A DNA stretch of 64,000 nt from Fodinibacter sp963730365. Its GTDB lineage: Bacteria > Actinomycetota > Actinomycetes > Actinomycetales > Dermatophilaceae. The stretch lies in assembly GCA_963730365.1 (NCBI GenBank), contig CAVSRM010000019.1, forward strand, positions 62,001-126,000, written 5' to 3'. A program made the position numbers and the translations under genes. The notes beneath the pieces were generated by a model. It searched no databases. It was not told where the DNA came from and was given only the letters and a program-made list of their open reading frames with translations. Positions 23,824 through 31,728 of the stretch are shown here, piece after piece; within the stretch, counting starts at the first letter, position 1; each line of letters opens with the position of its first letter.

Positions 23824-24866
23824 TGAACGGCCGCACCCGGCGGGTGCTCCAGATCGTCGTGGGTCTGGGCCTGGCGGCGGCCCTGCTCATCTGGGGCCTG
23901 CCGTACTTCGCCGAGACGTCGTGGACCGACATCTGGGCCGAGGTCCGCAAGGTGCCCGCGCTGCACGTCGTGGGCTTCCAGGTGCTGATGCTCGTCGGTC
24001 TGTGGTCCTACACCTTCACCTTCACCGGGTCCCTGCGTGGGCTCAGCCACCCGAAGGCCCTCATCGTCAACCTCTGTGGGTCCTCGGTGTCCAACCTGCT
24101 GCCGGGAGGGGGCGCGGCAGGGCTCGCCGCGACCTTCGCGATCTGTCGTTCCTGGGGCTTCTCCCGCCGTGCCACCTCGACCTCCGTCATCGTGACGGGC
24201 GTGTGGAACGTCCTCGCCCGGATCGCCCTGCCGGTCGTGGCGATCATCGCCCTCTGGGTCGGGGGCGTCACGCTCCCCGGGGCCCTCACGGACCTCGCGA
24301 TCGCCGGGTCCGTCACCGGCCTGGCGATTCTCGCGGTGTTCGTGTCCGTCATCGCCAGCGAACGCGCCGCGCAGTCCGTCGGCCGCGGGCTCGACACGCT
24401 CGTTCGCCCGCTGGTGCGAAGGCGGCGGCCGCACTCCACGATGAGCATCGAGGAGCTCGTGCGCGACCTGCGAGCCCGGATCAACGACGTCGTGAGCAGC
24501 GGCTGGCTGTCGATGACGCTCGGGATGATCGGGTTCTTCGGGGCCTACTACGTGCTCTTCGTCCTCATCATGCGCGAGACCGGCGTGACGCTGCCGCTGA
24601 ACCTGCTGTTCGCGGCCTTCGCGATCGGCCGACTGCTCACCGCGGTGGGCATCACGCCCGGAGGGGTCGGGGTGACCGAGACGGCCACGGTGGCCGTGCT
24701 CGTCGGGTGGGGAGCCGAGCCCGCAGGTGCGGCGGCCGGAGTCGTGCTGTTCTCCATCTTCACCCACCTCATGGAGGTGCCGCTGGGCGGCCTGGGCTGG
24801 CTCGCGTGGACGGTGAGCCCCAAGTCCGAGCCGCTGCCCGAGGGCGAGGAGGCAGCCATCGCCTGA
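23823..24866 (+). CDS. Flippase-like membrane protein (UPF0104 / MprF N-terminal type)
   Basis: A 347-residue polytopic protein with about eight hydrophobic segments. The conserved positions of the lysylphosphatidylglycerol synthase transmembrane (AglD/UPF0104) family are seen: GLSHPKALIVNLCGSSVSNL with LLPGGGAAGLAATF, and GITPGGVGVTETATVAVLVG. In this family the membrane part resembles the flippase module of MprF, and no synthase domain follows here. Start ATG overlaps the PIG-L stop, so translation is coupled. A role in moving a deacetylated glycolipid across the membrane is an attractive inference. A short inverted repeat (CTGACC/GGTCAG, 24863-24881) spans its stop and the convergent asnB stop. 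Confidence 0.83.
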   Translation: MNGRTRRVLQIVVGLGLAAALLIWGLPYFAETSWTDIWAEVRKVPALHVVGFQVLMLVGLWSYTFTFTGSLRGLSHPKALIVNLCGSSVSNLLPGGGAAGLAATFAICRSWGFSRRATSTSVIVTGVWNVLARIALPVVAIIALWVGGVTLPGALTDLAIAGSVTGLAILAVFVSVIASERAAQSVGRGLDTLVRPLVRRRRPHSTMSIEELVRDLRARINDVVSSGWLSMTLGMIGFFGAYYVLFVLIMRETGVTLPLNLLFAAFAIGRLLTAVGITPGGVGVTETATVAVLVGWGAEPAGAAAGVVLFSIFTHLMEVPLGGLGWLAWTVSPKSEPLPEGEEAAIA

Positions 24867-24877
24867 CCGGGCGCTGG

Positions 24878-27559
24878 TCAGTCCTGGAGGAAGACCATCG
24901 CCATGGGGGTCTGCTCGCTGCCCTGACCGAGAGGGTTGTCGGCGAACATCTCCTCGAAGCGCGACCAGTCACCGGGGACGTCGCTCCCGAGCACGTTGCG
25001 ACCGATGTCGTTGGCGTCCATGACCACGGTGCCGCCGAAGGTCGAGCGAAACGGCTCGGGCACCCGGGCGCGGATCGCGGCACTCAGCCGGGCGGCGACG
25101 GCGTCCGGGTCCTTGGGCGCCAGCTTGGCCGAGACGTTGGACGGGTAGGCCGAGTACTCGGTGGGCCCGTCGATCGCGCTGATGTCGTTTCCCACCAGCT
25201 CGTAGAACCGCCCCTTGCGGCCGGTCACCTTGCCCACGGCCCCCCCGGCCGCGGCGTAGAGGACCCGCGGCAGCCCGGCCTCCTGGATGGCGAGCTGCAT
25301 CGTGAACGGGCTGCCCAGCCCGATGCCGGCGGGGGTGCGGGTGACGTAGCGGGAGAGGACCCGGGCGGGACGACCGACCTTGATGTCCCAGATGAAGTAG
25401 GAACGACCCTGGGTGATCGCGACGATCTTCTCCGAGATGAAGAACCACCACTGGCCACCCGTGGCGGCGGCGTGGGCGGGACCGGCGTCGGGCAGGGCGG
25501 CGAAGAACGCGTCGACGTGCTCCATCACCCGGGCGTCGAGGTCGGAGTCACGGTCGACGAGCTCGGTGCGCAGCGGATAGCGGCGCACGCTCTCCCCGCG
25601 CTCGGTGACGATGTCGAGCTCGCGGCGTGAGTTGGGCTCGAAGTCGGTCTTCAGGTGGGCCGCGGCCGTCGCCGCCACCGTCTCGGCGTCGTCATCACGC
25701 TCGTCGATGAACTCCCGCATCCACAGCTCGAGGTTGATCAGCCGCCAGAACGTCATGGTGTCGACGTCGTTGGTGCCCTTGATCCACCCCTCGAAAGCGT
25801 GCAGCACCTCGGTCTGGTCGACGTAGGGGCGGTTCGCGAAGGACTCGCTGAGGAAGATGTTGTAGAAGTGGTTCTTCAGCCGCATGAACCACTCGCCCTG
25901 GGGGGTGGTGAAGCCGATCTTGTTGCGGCGACGGTTGATCGACTCGGGGAGCACCCCGCGGGTGGCGTCACGCAGCACGCGCTTGTTCCAGCCGTCCTTG
26001 ATGATCGCCTCGTCGGACAGGCTGAAGACGTACTTGACGACCTCCTTGTCGAGGAACGGCACGCGCCCCTCGAGGGAGAAGCGCATCGTGTTCTTGTCCT
26101 CGTAGCGCAACAGGCTGGGCAGTGAGTTGTGGAAGAGGTCCTGCACGAGGCGCTTCTTGAGGTTCGAGCCCTCGACGTCGAAGCGCTCGCCCCGGTGGGC
26201 CTGGACGAAGTCGTCCGCCAGGAGCTGCGTCGTGGGGATCGTCTTCTTCAGGCGCAGCTTGGCCTTGAGCCTGAAGCGGCCCAAGCGGTAGAGCACGTCC
26301 AGGCTCTTGGCCAGCTCGGCGGCCGCGGCGGTGGCTCCCTGCGCTCGCAGCTGCCTCAGGTAGACGAAGTAGTAGGGGATGTAGCCCGCCATCATCTCGT
26401 CGGCGCCCTGGCCGTCGAGGAGCACGGTGACGTGCTGGGTCGCCTCGCGCATCACCTGGTACTGGGCGTAGGGGCCCGAGGAGATGATCGGCTCCTCCTG
26501 GGTGCGCACGAAGTCGAGCAGGTCGGCCTTGAACTCGTCGGCCGTGGGGAGGATCTTGTGCGCCTCGACGTGCCCGGTGCAGATGTCGAGCACCTCGTCC
26601 ACGTAGCGCTCCTCGTCGTTGATCGAGCCCGGGAAGACCGCCGAAAAGGTGTTCTGCCGGGCACCGACCGCGCGCGTGGACAGCTCGTCACCGTCGTCGA
26701 GGAGCTGGTTGATGATGACGGCGACGGCGCTGGAGTCCAGGCCGCCGGACAGCGAGGTGCCGACCGGAACCTCCGACTGCAGGCGCAACCGGACGGACTC
26801 GACGAGACGACGCTTGTACTCCGCCGCCGCCGCGTCGTCGTAGGGGCGCTGCTCGGTGGCCAGCTCGAGCAGCTCCTCCTTGAGCCGGGTGTACATCCGG
26901 CGCTGGATGCCGCTCGGGTCGACCGTGAGCATCTCGCCCGGTGCGAGGCGCTCGATGCCGTCGAAGAACGTCTCCGTTCCGTCCTCGTGGGCCCGGAACC
27001 GGAGGTAGCGGTAGACCGAGCGGTCGTTGACCTTCGCCTCGTGGAGCCCGCTCGCGATGATGGACTTGATCTCGCTGGAGAAGAGCAGCACGTCGCCGTC
27101 GCCGCGCGGCGAGGGGACGATCGCAACGTAGAGCGGCTTGATCCCGAAGTGGTCCCTGGCCAGGGTGAGCCGGCGCTCCTCGCGGTCCCAGATCGCCAGC
27201 CCGAACATGCCGTTGAAGCGGTCGAAGGCGTCGGCGCCCCACTGGGCGAAGGCCTCGAGGACCACCTCGGTGTCGGAGTCCGTCGTGAAGGTGCGGCCCA
27301 GCTCCTCCAGCTCCGAGCGGAGGTCGAGGTAGTTGTAGACCTCGCCGTTGTAGGCGATGGAGTAGCGCCCCTCGGCGGTGTCCATCGGCTGCTGGCCGTG
27401 GGCCACGTCGATGATGGACAGGCGCCGGTGCGCGAGCCCGCAGGGGCCGCTGGTGACGATGCCCTCGCCGTCCGGTCCGCGGTGCTGCTGGCAGTCGTTC
27501 ATCCGCTGCAGCAGCGCCTCGTCGGCGGGGAGTCCGTGGTAGCCGGCGATGCCGCACAT
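24878..27559 (-). CDS. Asparagine synthetase B fused to F420-0:gamma-glutamyl ligase-like domain
   Basis: An 893-residue single frame. Residues 1-~625 are a complete glutamine-hydrolysing asparagine synthetase: catalytic Cys2 (MCGIAGYHG), glutaminase signatures RRLSIIDVAHGQQP and YNGEVYNY, and the ATP-pyrophosphatase loop SGGLDSS at 271-277. Usual AsnB length is 550-650. Residues ~657-893 look like the CofE/F420-0:L-glutamate ligase family: YPLRTELV, FISEKIVAITQGRSY (708-722), YVTRTPAGIGLGSP, FYELVGNDISAIDGP, MDANDIGRNVLG and NPLGQGSEQTP. A linker of ~30 charged residues joins them. AsnB makes Asn from Asp, ATP and Gln; CofE-like enzymes form gamma-glutamyl amide bonds. The joint product is unknown and may not be free asparagine. 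Confidence 0.85.
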   Translation of the reverse strand: MCGIAGYHGLPADEALLQRMNDCQQHRGPDGEGIVTSGPCGLAHRRLSIIDVAHGQQPMDTAEGRYSIAYNGEVYNYLDLRSELEELGRTFTTDSDTEVVLEAFAQWGADAFDRFNGMFGLAIWDREERRLTLARDHFGIKPLYVAIVPSPRGDGDVLLFSSEIKSIIASGLHEAKVNDRSVYRYLRFRAHEDGTETFFDGIERLAPGEMLTVDPSGIQRRMYTRLKEELLELATEQRPYDDAAAAEYKRRLVESVRLRLQSEVPVGTSLSGGLDSSAVAVIINQLLDDGDELSTRAVGARQNTFSAVFPGSINDEERYVDEVLDICTGHVEAHKILPTADEFKADLLDFVRTQEEPIISSGPYAQYQVMREATQHVTVLLDGQGADEMMAGYIPYYFVYLRQLRAQGATAAAAELAKSLDVLYRLGRFRLKAKLRLKKTIPTTQLLADDFVQAHRGERFDVEGSNLKKRLVQDLFHNSLPSLLRYEDKNTMRFSLEGRVPFLDKEVVKYVFSLSDEAIIKDGWNKRVLRDATRGVLPESINRRRNKIGFTTPQGEWFMRLKNHFYNIFLSESFANRPYVDQTEVLHAFEGWIKGTNDVDTMTFWRLINLELWMREFIDERDDDAETVAATAAAHLKTDFEPNSRRELDIVTERGESVRRYPLRTELVDRDSDLDARVMEHVDAFFAALPDAGPAHAAATGGQWWFFISEKIVAITQGRSYFIWDIKVGRPARVLSRYVTRTPAGIGLGSPFTMQLAIQEAGLPRVLYAAAGGAVGKVTGRKGRFYELVGNDISAIDGPTEYSAYPSNVSAKLAPKDPDAVAARLSAAIRARVPEPFRSTFGGTVVMDANDIGRNVLGSDVPGDWSRFEEMFADNPLGQGSEQTPMAMVFLQD

Positions 27560-27666
27560 GCGTGGGTCGGTCCTAACGTCCTCGGGATCGGTGCAGGCGG
27601 AATCCGGTGGGGATGCCGCCGCCCAAGCCTGCCACGGATGCCGCCCGAGTCCGAGCGGCGGATCGG

Positions 27667-28602
27667 TCAGTCAGTGGCGGGCGGGAGGTGGGCGTCCAGC
27701 CACGCGACGACATCGGCGGTGACCTCGTCGCGGTTGGTCTCGTTGAAGATCTCGTGTCGCGCCCCCGGATAGAGGGTGCAGGTGACGTCGGTGAGCCCGG
27801 CCTTGCGGTACTGGTCCGCCACGGCACGGGGCCCCTTGCCGTTGTCACCGACCGGGTCCTTGTCGCCGGCGATCAGCAGCACCGGCAGGTCTCGGCGGAC
27901 CCGGGCCACGTTGCGGGCGTTGTTGATCGAGGCCACCCCGCCGAAAAGGTCGACGAAGAAGCCGGAGGTGAACACGTTCCCGCACAGGTCGTCGGCAATG
28001 TACGCGTCGACCTCGGCGTCGTCCCGGGAGAGCCAGTCGAACTCCGTGCGGTTGGGCTTGAATGCGGCGTTGAACTTCCCGAAGGTCAGCTTGTCGAGCA
28101 TCGGGCTGACGTGCCGCCCGCCGCGCAGCCGGGACTCGGCCTTGGCCAGCCCGAGCCCGACCTTGCCCAGGGCGCCGGGATCCCCGCCCGTGCCGGAGAG
28201 CACCACACCGGCGAGGTCGCGGCTGTCCTCGATGACGTAGGACCTGGCGAGGAAGGAGCCCATCGAGTGCCCGAGGAGGAAGACGGGCAGGGCGGGGTTC
28301 TCCTCCTGCGCCAGGCGGGTGACGGCCCGCAGGTCGGCCACGACGGTGTCCCAGCCGCCACTGTCGGCGAAGTAGCCGTGGTCGGCCTTGCTCGCGGTGG
28401 CACCGTGCCCGCGGTGGTCGTGCGCGTACACGGCGTACCCGGCCGCGGTCAGCGCCTCGGCCAGCCGGGCGTAGCGCGCCGAGTGCTCCGCCATGCCGTG
28501 CGCGACCTGGACGACCGCCTTGGGCCGGCCCTCGGGGAGCCAGCGGTGGATGTACAGGCTGGTCTGGTCAGCCGTCGTCACGGTGGTCGTCGTGCTCTGC
28601 AT
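27667..28602 (-). CDS. Monoacylglycerol lipase-like alpha/beta hydrolase
   Basis: A 311-residue alpha/beta hydrolase. Oxyanion region VVQVAHGMAEHS (HGM instead of HGG), nucleophile elbow LLGHSMGSFLAR with catalytic Ser in GHSMG, acid DKDPVGDNG and catalytic His in LYPGARHEIFNE match the monoacylglycerol lipase/lysophospholipase subgroup (PF12146). These enzymes release fatty acids from monoacylglycerols or lysophospholipids in the cytoplasm. It lies 107 bases upstream of the asnB fusion start and 83 bases downstream of the guaA stop, all on the minus strand. Confidence 0.88.
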   Translation of the reverse strand: MQSTTTTVTTADQTSLYIHRWLPEGRPKAVVQVAHGMAEHSARYARLAEALTAAGYAVYAHDHRGHGATASKADHGYFADSGGWDTVVADLRAVTRLAQEENPALPVFLLGHSMGSFLARSYVIEDSRDLAGVVLSGTGGDPGALGKVGLGLAKAESRLRGGRHVSPMLDKLTFGKFNAAFKPNRTEFDWLSRDDAEVDAYIADDLCGNVFTSGFFVDLFGGVASINNARNVARVRRDLPVLLIAGDKDPVGDNGKGPRAVADQYRKAGLTDVTCTLYPGARHEIFNETNRDEVTADVVAWLDAHLPPATD

Positions 28603-28685
28603 GGTCGCCGTCCTTGGTTACCGATGGGTATGCCGGTGGCCAGCCTCCCATGCCGACCCCCCGGCGGGCACCTCGTCTCGCCGGG

Positions 28686-30272
28686 TCACTCCCACTCGAT
28701 GGTGCCCGGCGGCTTGCTCGTGATGTCGAGCACGACCCGGTTGACCTCGCGCACCTCGTTGGTGATGCGGGTGGAGACCCGCGCGAGGACGTCGTAGGGG
28801 ACCCTGGTCCAGTCCGCGGTCATGGCATCCTCGGACGAGACCGGACGCAGCACGATCGGGTGACCGTAGGTGCGACCGTCGCCCTGCACGCCGACCGAGC
28901 GCACGTCACCGAGAAGCACGACGGGGCACTGCCAGATGGAGCGGTCGAGCCCGGCTTCGGTGAGCTCCTCCCGGGCGATCCGATCGGCGGCGCGCAGCAC
29001 CTCCAGCCGCTCGGCGGTCACCTCGCCGACGATCCGGATGCCCAGCCCCGGGCCCGGGAACGGCTGGCGCCACACGATCGCCTCCGGCACCCCGAGCTCC
29101 AGCCCGACCTCGCGCACCTCGTCCTTGAACAGCAGCCGCAACGGCTCCACGAGGGTGAACTGCAGGTCGTCCGGGAGCCCCCCGACGTTGTGGTGCGACT
29201 TGATGTTCGCCGCCCCCGCGCCCCCACCCGACTCCACGACATCGGGGTAGAGCGTGCCCTGGACGAGGAAGTCCACGGGGTGGTCGTCCGGCCCGCCGTG
29301 GGCGCCGACGACGTCGCGCGCGGCCTGCTCGAAGACCCGGATGAACTCGCGACCGATGGCCTTGCGCTTCTCCTCGGGGTCCGAGACACCCGCGAGCGCG
29401 GCGAGGAAGCGCTCCTTGGCGTCGACGACGACGAGATCGACACCGGTCGCCGCGACGAAGTCGGTCTCGACCTGGGCGGCCTCGCCCTCCCTGAGCAGTC
29501 CGTGGTCGACGAAGACACAGGTGAGCTGGTCGCCGACGGCTCGCTGGACCAGCGCAGCCGCCACGGAGGAGTCGACCCCGCCGGAGAGACCGCAGATCAC
29601 CCGGGACTCGCCCACCTGCTCACGGACACGGTCGACGAGGTCGTCGACGACGTTGGCGGCGGTCCACTCACCGGCGAGGCCGGCCCCGCGGGTGAGGAAG
29701 TTCTCCAGGACCTGTTGGCCGAAGGTCGAGTGCAGGACCTCCGGGTGCCACTGGACTCCGTAGAGCCTGCGCTCGTCGTCCTCGAAGCCCGCCACCGGGG
29801 AGCCGGACGTCGTCGCCGTCACCCGCATGCCGGCCGGTGCCTGCGAGACCGAGTCGCCGTGACTCATCCAGACGGACTGGTCGGACGGTTGACCGTTGAA
29901 GAGGGTCGAGTCGATGTCGAGCACCCGGGCGGGGGTGGCGCCGAACTCCGAGAGCCCCGTCCTCTCCACGGTGCCACCGAGGGCCAGGGCCATCGACTGG
30001 AACCCGTAGCACATGCCGAACACCGGCACACCGGCCTGGAGCAGGGCTCGGTCCAGGCTGGGGGCGCCTGGTTCGTAGACCGACGAGGGCCCGCCGGAGA
30101 GGACGATGGCGGCGGGGTCCTTGGCGAGCATGTCCGCGACCGGCATCGAGTGGGGAACCACCTCGCTGAAGCAGTTCGCCTCTCGCACCCGACGGGCGAT
30201 CAGCTGGGCGTACTGGGCGCCGAAGTCGACGACGAGGACGGGACGGTCGATGAGGTGCGGCGCATCGGTCAC
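28686..30272 (-). CDS. guaA: GMP synthase (glutamine-hydrolysing)
   Basis: A 528-residue enzyme starting at GTG 30272. The N-terminal GATase domain has the nucleophile elbow FGMCYGFQSM with the catalytic Cys; the triad His is in YGVQWHPEV. The ATP-pyrophosphatase domain has SGGVDSSVAAALVQ, and the C-terminal dimerisation domain includes QPFPGPGLGIRI and ends in KPPGTIEWE, the conserved GuaA terminus. It converts XMP to GMP with glutamine and ATP, the final step of guanine nucleotide synthesis. The gene follows DUF3817 by nine bases. guaB and guaB3 are in the same window. Confidence 0.97.
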   Translation of the reverse strand: MTDAPHLIDRPVLVVDFGAQYAQLIARRVREANCFSEVVPHSMPVADMLAKDPAAIVLSGGPSSVYEPGAPSLDRALLQAGVPVFGMCYGFQSMALALGGTVERTGLSEFGATPARVLDIDSTLFNGQPSDQSVWMSHGDSVSQAPAGMRVTATTSGSPVAGFEDDERRLYGVQWHPEVLHSTFGQQVLENFLTRGAGLAGEWTAANVVDDLVDRVREQVGESRVICGLSGGVDSSVAAALVQRAVGDQLTCVFVDHGLLREGEAAQVETDFVAATGVDLVVVDAKERFLAALAGVSDPEEKRKAIGREFIRVFEQAARDVVGAHGGPDDHPVDFLVQGTLYPDVVESGGGAGAANIKSHHNVGGLPDDLQFTLVEPLRLLFKDEVREVGLELGVPEAIVWRQPFPGPGLGIRIVGEVTAERLEVLRAADRIAREELTEAGLDRSIWQCPVVLLGDVRSVGVQGDGRTYGHPIVLRPVSSEDAMTADWTRVPYDVLARVSTRITNEVREVNRVVLDITSKPPGTIEWE

Positions 30273-30281
30273 GCGGTAAGG

Positions 30282-30686
30282 CTACTGGCGCGCCGCGCCC
30301 AGCTCGGACTCGACCTCGGCGGCGACGCGACGTTCGACCCAGAAGGACAGGAAGGGGACGCACCCGGCCAGCATCACGAGCACCATCCTCCCCAGGGACC
30401 AGCCCACCTTGAAGCCCAGGAGCGCCGTGGCGACGAGGTAGACCATGTAGATGAAGCCGTGCGGCTGGGGCCACCAGCTCAGCGGGTTGTCCTCACCCTT
30501 CATGCCGAAGCCATAGGCCAGCACCATCTCAACCACGAGCACGAGCAGCCCGACGCCGACGATGAACGCCATGACCTTGAAGAAGGTCAGTCGGGAGCGG
30601 ATGCCGTCGACGTCGTCGATCCGCAGGGCTCCACGCGACGAGGACGGTGCAGGGGTGCTTGGGTCAGGCGTGCTCACGGGCACCAT
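30282..30686 (-). CDS. DUF3817 family membrane protein
   Basis: A 134-residue protein with three hydrophobic segments (about residues 42-62, 78-98, 103-120) and the family landmarks LTFFKVMAFIVGVGLLVL and WWPQPHGFIYMVYLVA. ATG 30686 overlaps the end of the SURF1 gene by 23 bases; GTG 30677 is an alternative. DUF3817 is often found next to respiratory or membrane genes; no function is established. The overlap and the nine-base gap to guaA place it between SURF1 and guaA in one transcript. Confidence 0.82.
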   Translation of the reverse strand: MVPVSTPDPSTPAPSSSRGALRIDDVDGIRSRLTFFKVMAFIVGVGLLVLVVEMVLAYGFGMKGEDNPLSWWPQPHGFIYMVYLVATALLGFKVGWSLGRMVLVMLAGCVPFLSFWVERRVAAEVESELGAARQ

Positions 30687-31488
30687 TGTCCCCCGCGACC
30701 ACGGGCTGCCCGTCAGCGGGGCGGCCCCCCGGCGGGCCCCCGGTGGGCGCGACGGTGCCACCGCTGCCCGGGTCGCCTTCCCGCGACGCGTCACGCACCA
30801 TCCGCCACCACATCCAGAACGCGAAGGCCGCGAAGATCCACCACTGCACGGCGTACGCCGCGTTGCGCAGCTTCACCCCGGACGGCACCACCGGCGTGGG
30901 GACCTTGGTGAGCTGCGGTCCGGTCGCGGGGCTCTCGGACTCCAGGAACACGAAGGCGTTGTAGAGGTCTCCCGGCCAGGTGTTCACGAGCACCGAGAGG
31001 TCGACCGACCCGATCTGCCCCTCGGGCAGCACCGCGCCGCCGACCGCTGGCGACTCACCGGGGGCCAGCCCACCGAGGATCGTCAGGGTCCCCGTGGGGG
31101 GCGCCCCGGCCTCGGCCGGCTCCTCGACGAAGCCACGCAGCACGGGGAGGGTCGCGCCGGTCCCGGCCACGACGAAGGGCGTGACCACCCACAAGCCCTC
31201 GACCCCGTCGAGGAAGCGGTCGGGCACGAGGACCTGACGGTCGGTGGCGTACGAACCGGTGGCGGTGACCGGCCGCGTGCTGAGCTCGCCGGGGAAGGCG
31301 ACGTGGGGGTCCAGAACCGTGGTGACGTCCACCGGTACGCGCTCGCGAGCCTGCTCGATCGCCTCGCGGCTGGCGGTGTCCTCCGCGACGCCCAGCTGCC
31401 ACCGACCCAGCTGTGCGAAGGCCACGGCGATCAGCACGCAGAGCGCGAAGAGACCGAGGAACCTCGGTCTCAGGGCAGTCCGCAGCAC
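30664..31488 (-). CDS. SURF1 family cytochrome oxidase biogenesis protein
   Basis: A 274-residue protein from GTG 31488 (VLRTALRPRFLGLFALCV); longer starts add residues without family support. The topology is SURF1-like: an N-terminal helix (about residues 9-27) with LGRWQLGVAED after it, a large extracytoplasmic domain with RPVTATGSYATDRQVLV and PVLRGFVEEP, and a C-terminal helix preceded by NAAYAVQWWIFAAFAFWMWW. The NxxYxxQWW/F-type end is the family signature. SURF1 assists heme insertion into cytochrome c oxidase. It is the first gene of the surf1-DUF3817-guaA unit, divergent from the ABC exporter pair. Confidence 0.86.
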   Translation of the reverse strand: MLRTALRPRFLGLFALCVLIAVAFAQLGRWQLGVAEDTASREAIEQARERVPVDVTTVLDPHVAFPGELSTRPVTATGSYATDRQVLVPDRFLDGVEGLWVVTPFVVAGTGATLPVLRGFVEEPAEAGAPPTGTLTILGGLAPGESPAVGGAVLPEGQIGSVDLSVLVNTWPGDLYNAFVFLESESPATGPQLTKVPTPVVPSGVKLRNAAYAVQWWIFAAFAFWMWWRMVRDASREGDPGSGGTVAPTGGPPGGRPADGQPVVAGDNGAREHA

Positions 31489-31728
31489 GTCACGAGGGTA
31501 CGTGAGCCGGCTGGGGCACCGGCTGGCGCCGGGAGAACCGATGGCCACGGCACGCCACGGGGGGCTTCGGGAGCGGGTCTCGAGTCCGGGCCGATCATGG
31601 TCGGCGAATGCTTCGAGGTGCTCGCGCCCGGCGAGCCCGGCGGATCCCGCGACCTCGAGCGCCGAGGGTCAGCGGCACCGGAAACCCGTTCGCTCCCACC
31701 GCGACCCACGACGTACCGTTGGGCAGTC
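31489..31728. other. Divergent promoter region, no gene seen
   Basis: The 240 bases between the SURF1 start and the first ABC exporter gene must contain promoters in both directions. I found no terminator, RNA gene or repeated element, and no convincing -35/-10 pair. Confidence 0.4.

Noticed and set aside
24863..24881. Terminator between flippase and asnB
   Set aside because: A six-base stem spanning both stop codons with no T tract is too weak to call.
24878..25591. Separate cofE/fbiB gene for F420 biosynthesis
   Set aside because: There is no stop or start that separates it from asnB, and no other F420 biosynthesis gene is nearby. I treat it as a fused domain.
26161..26175. GGTTCGAG T-loop-like word as tRNA evidence
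   Set aside because: It lies inside the asnB coding region and has no acceptor or anticodon stem around it.
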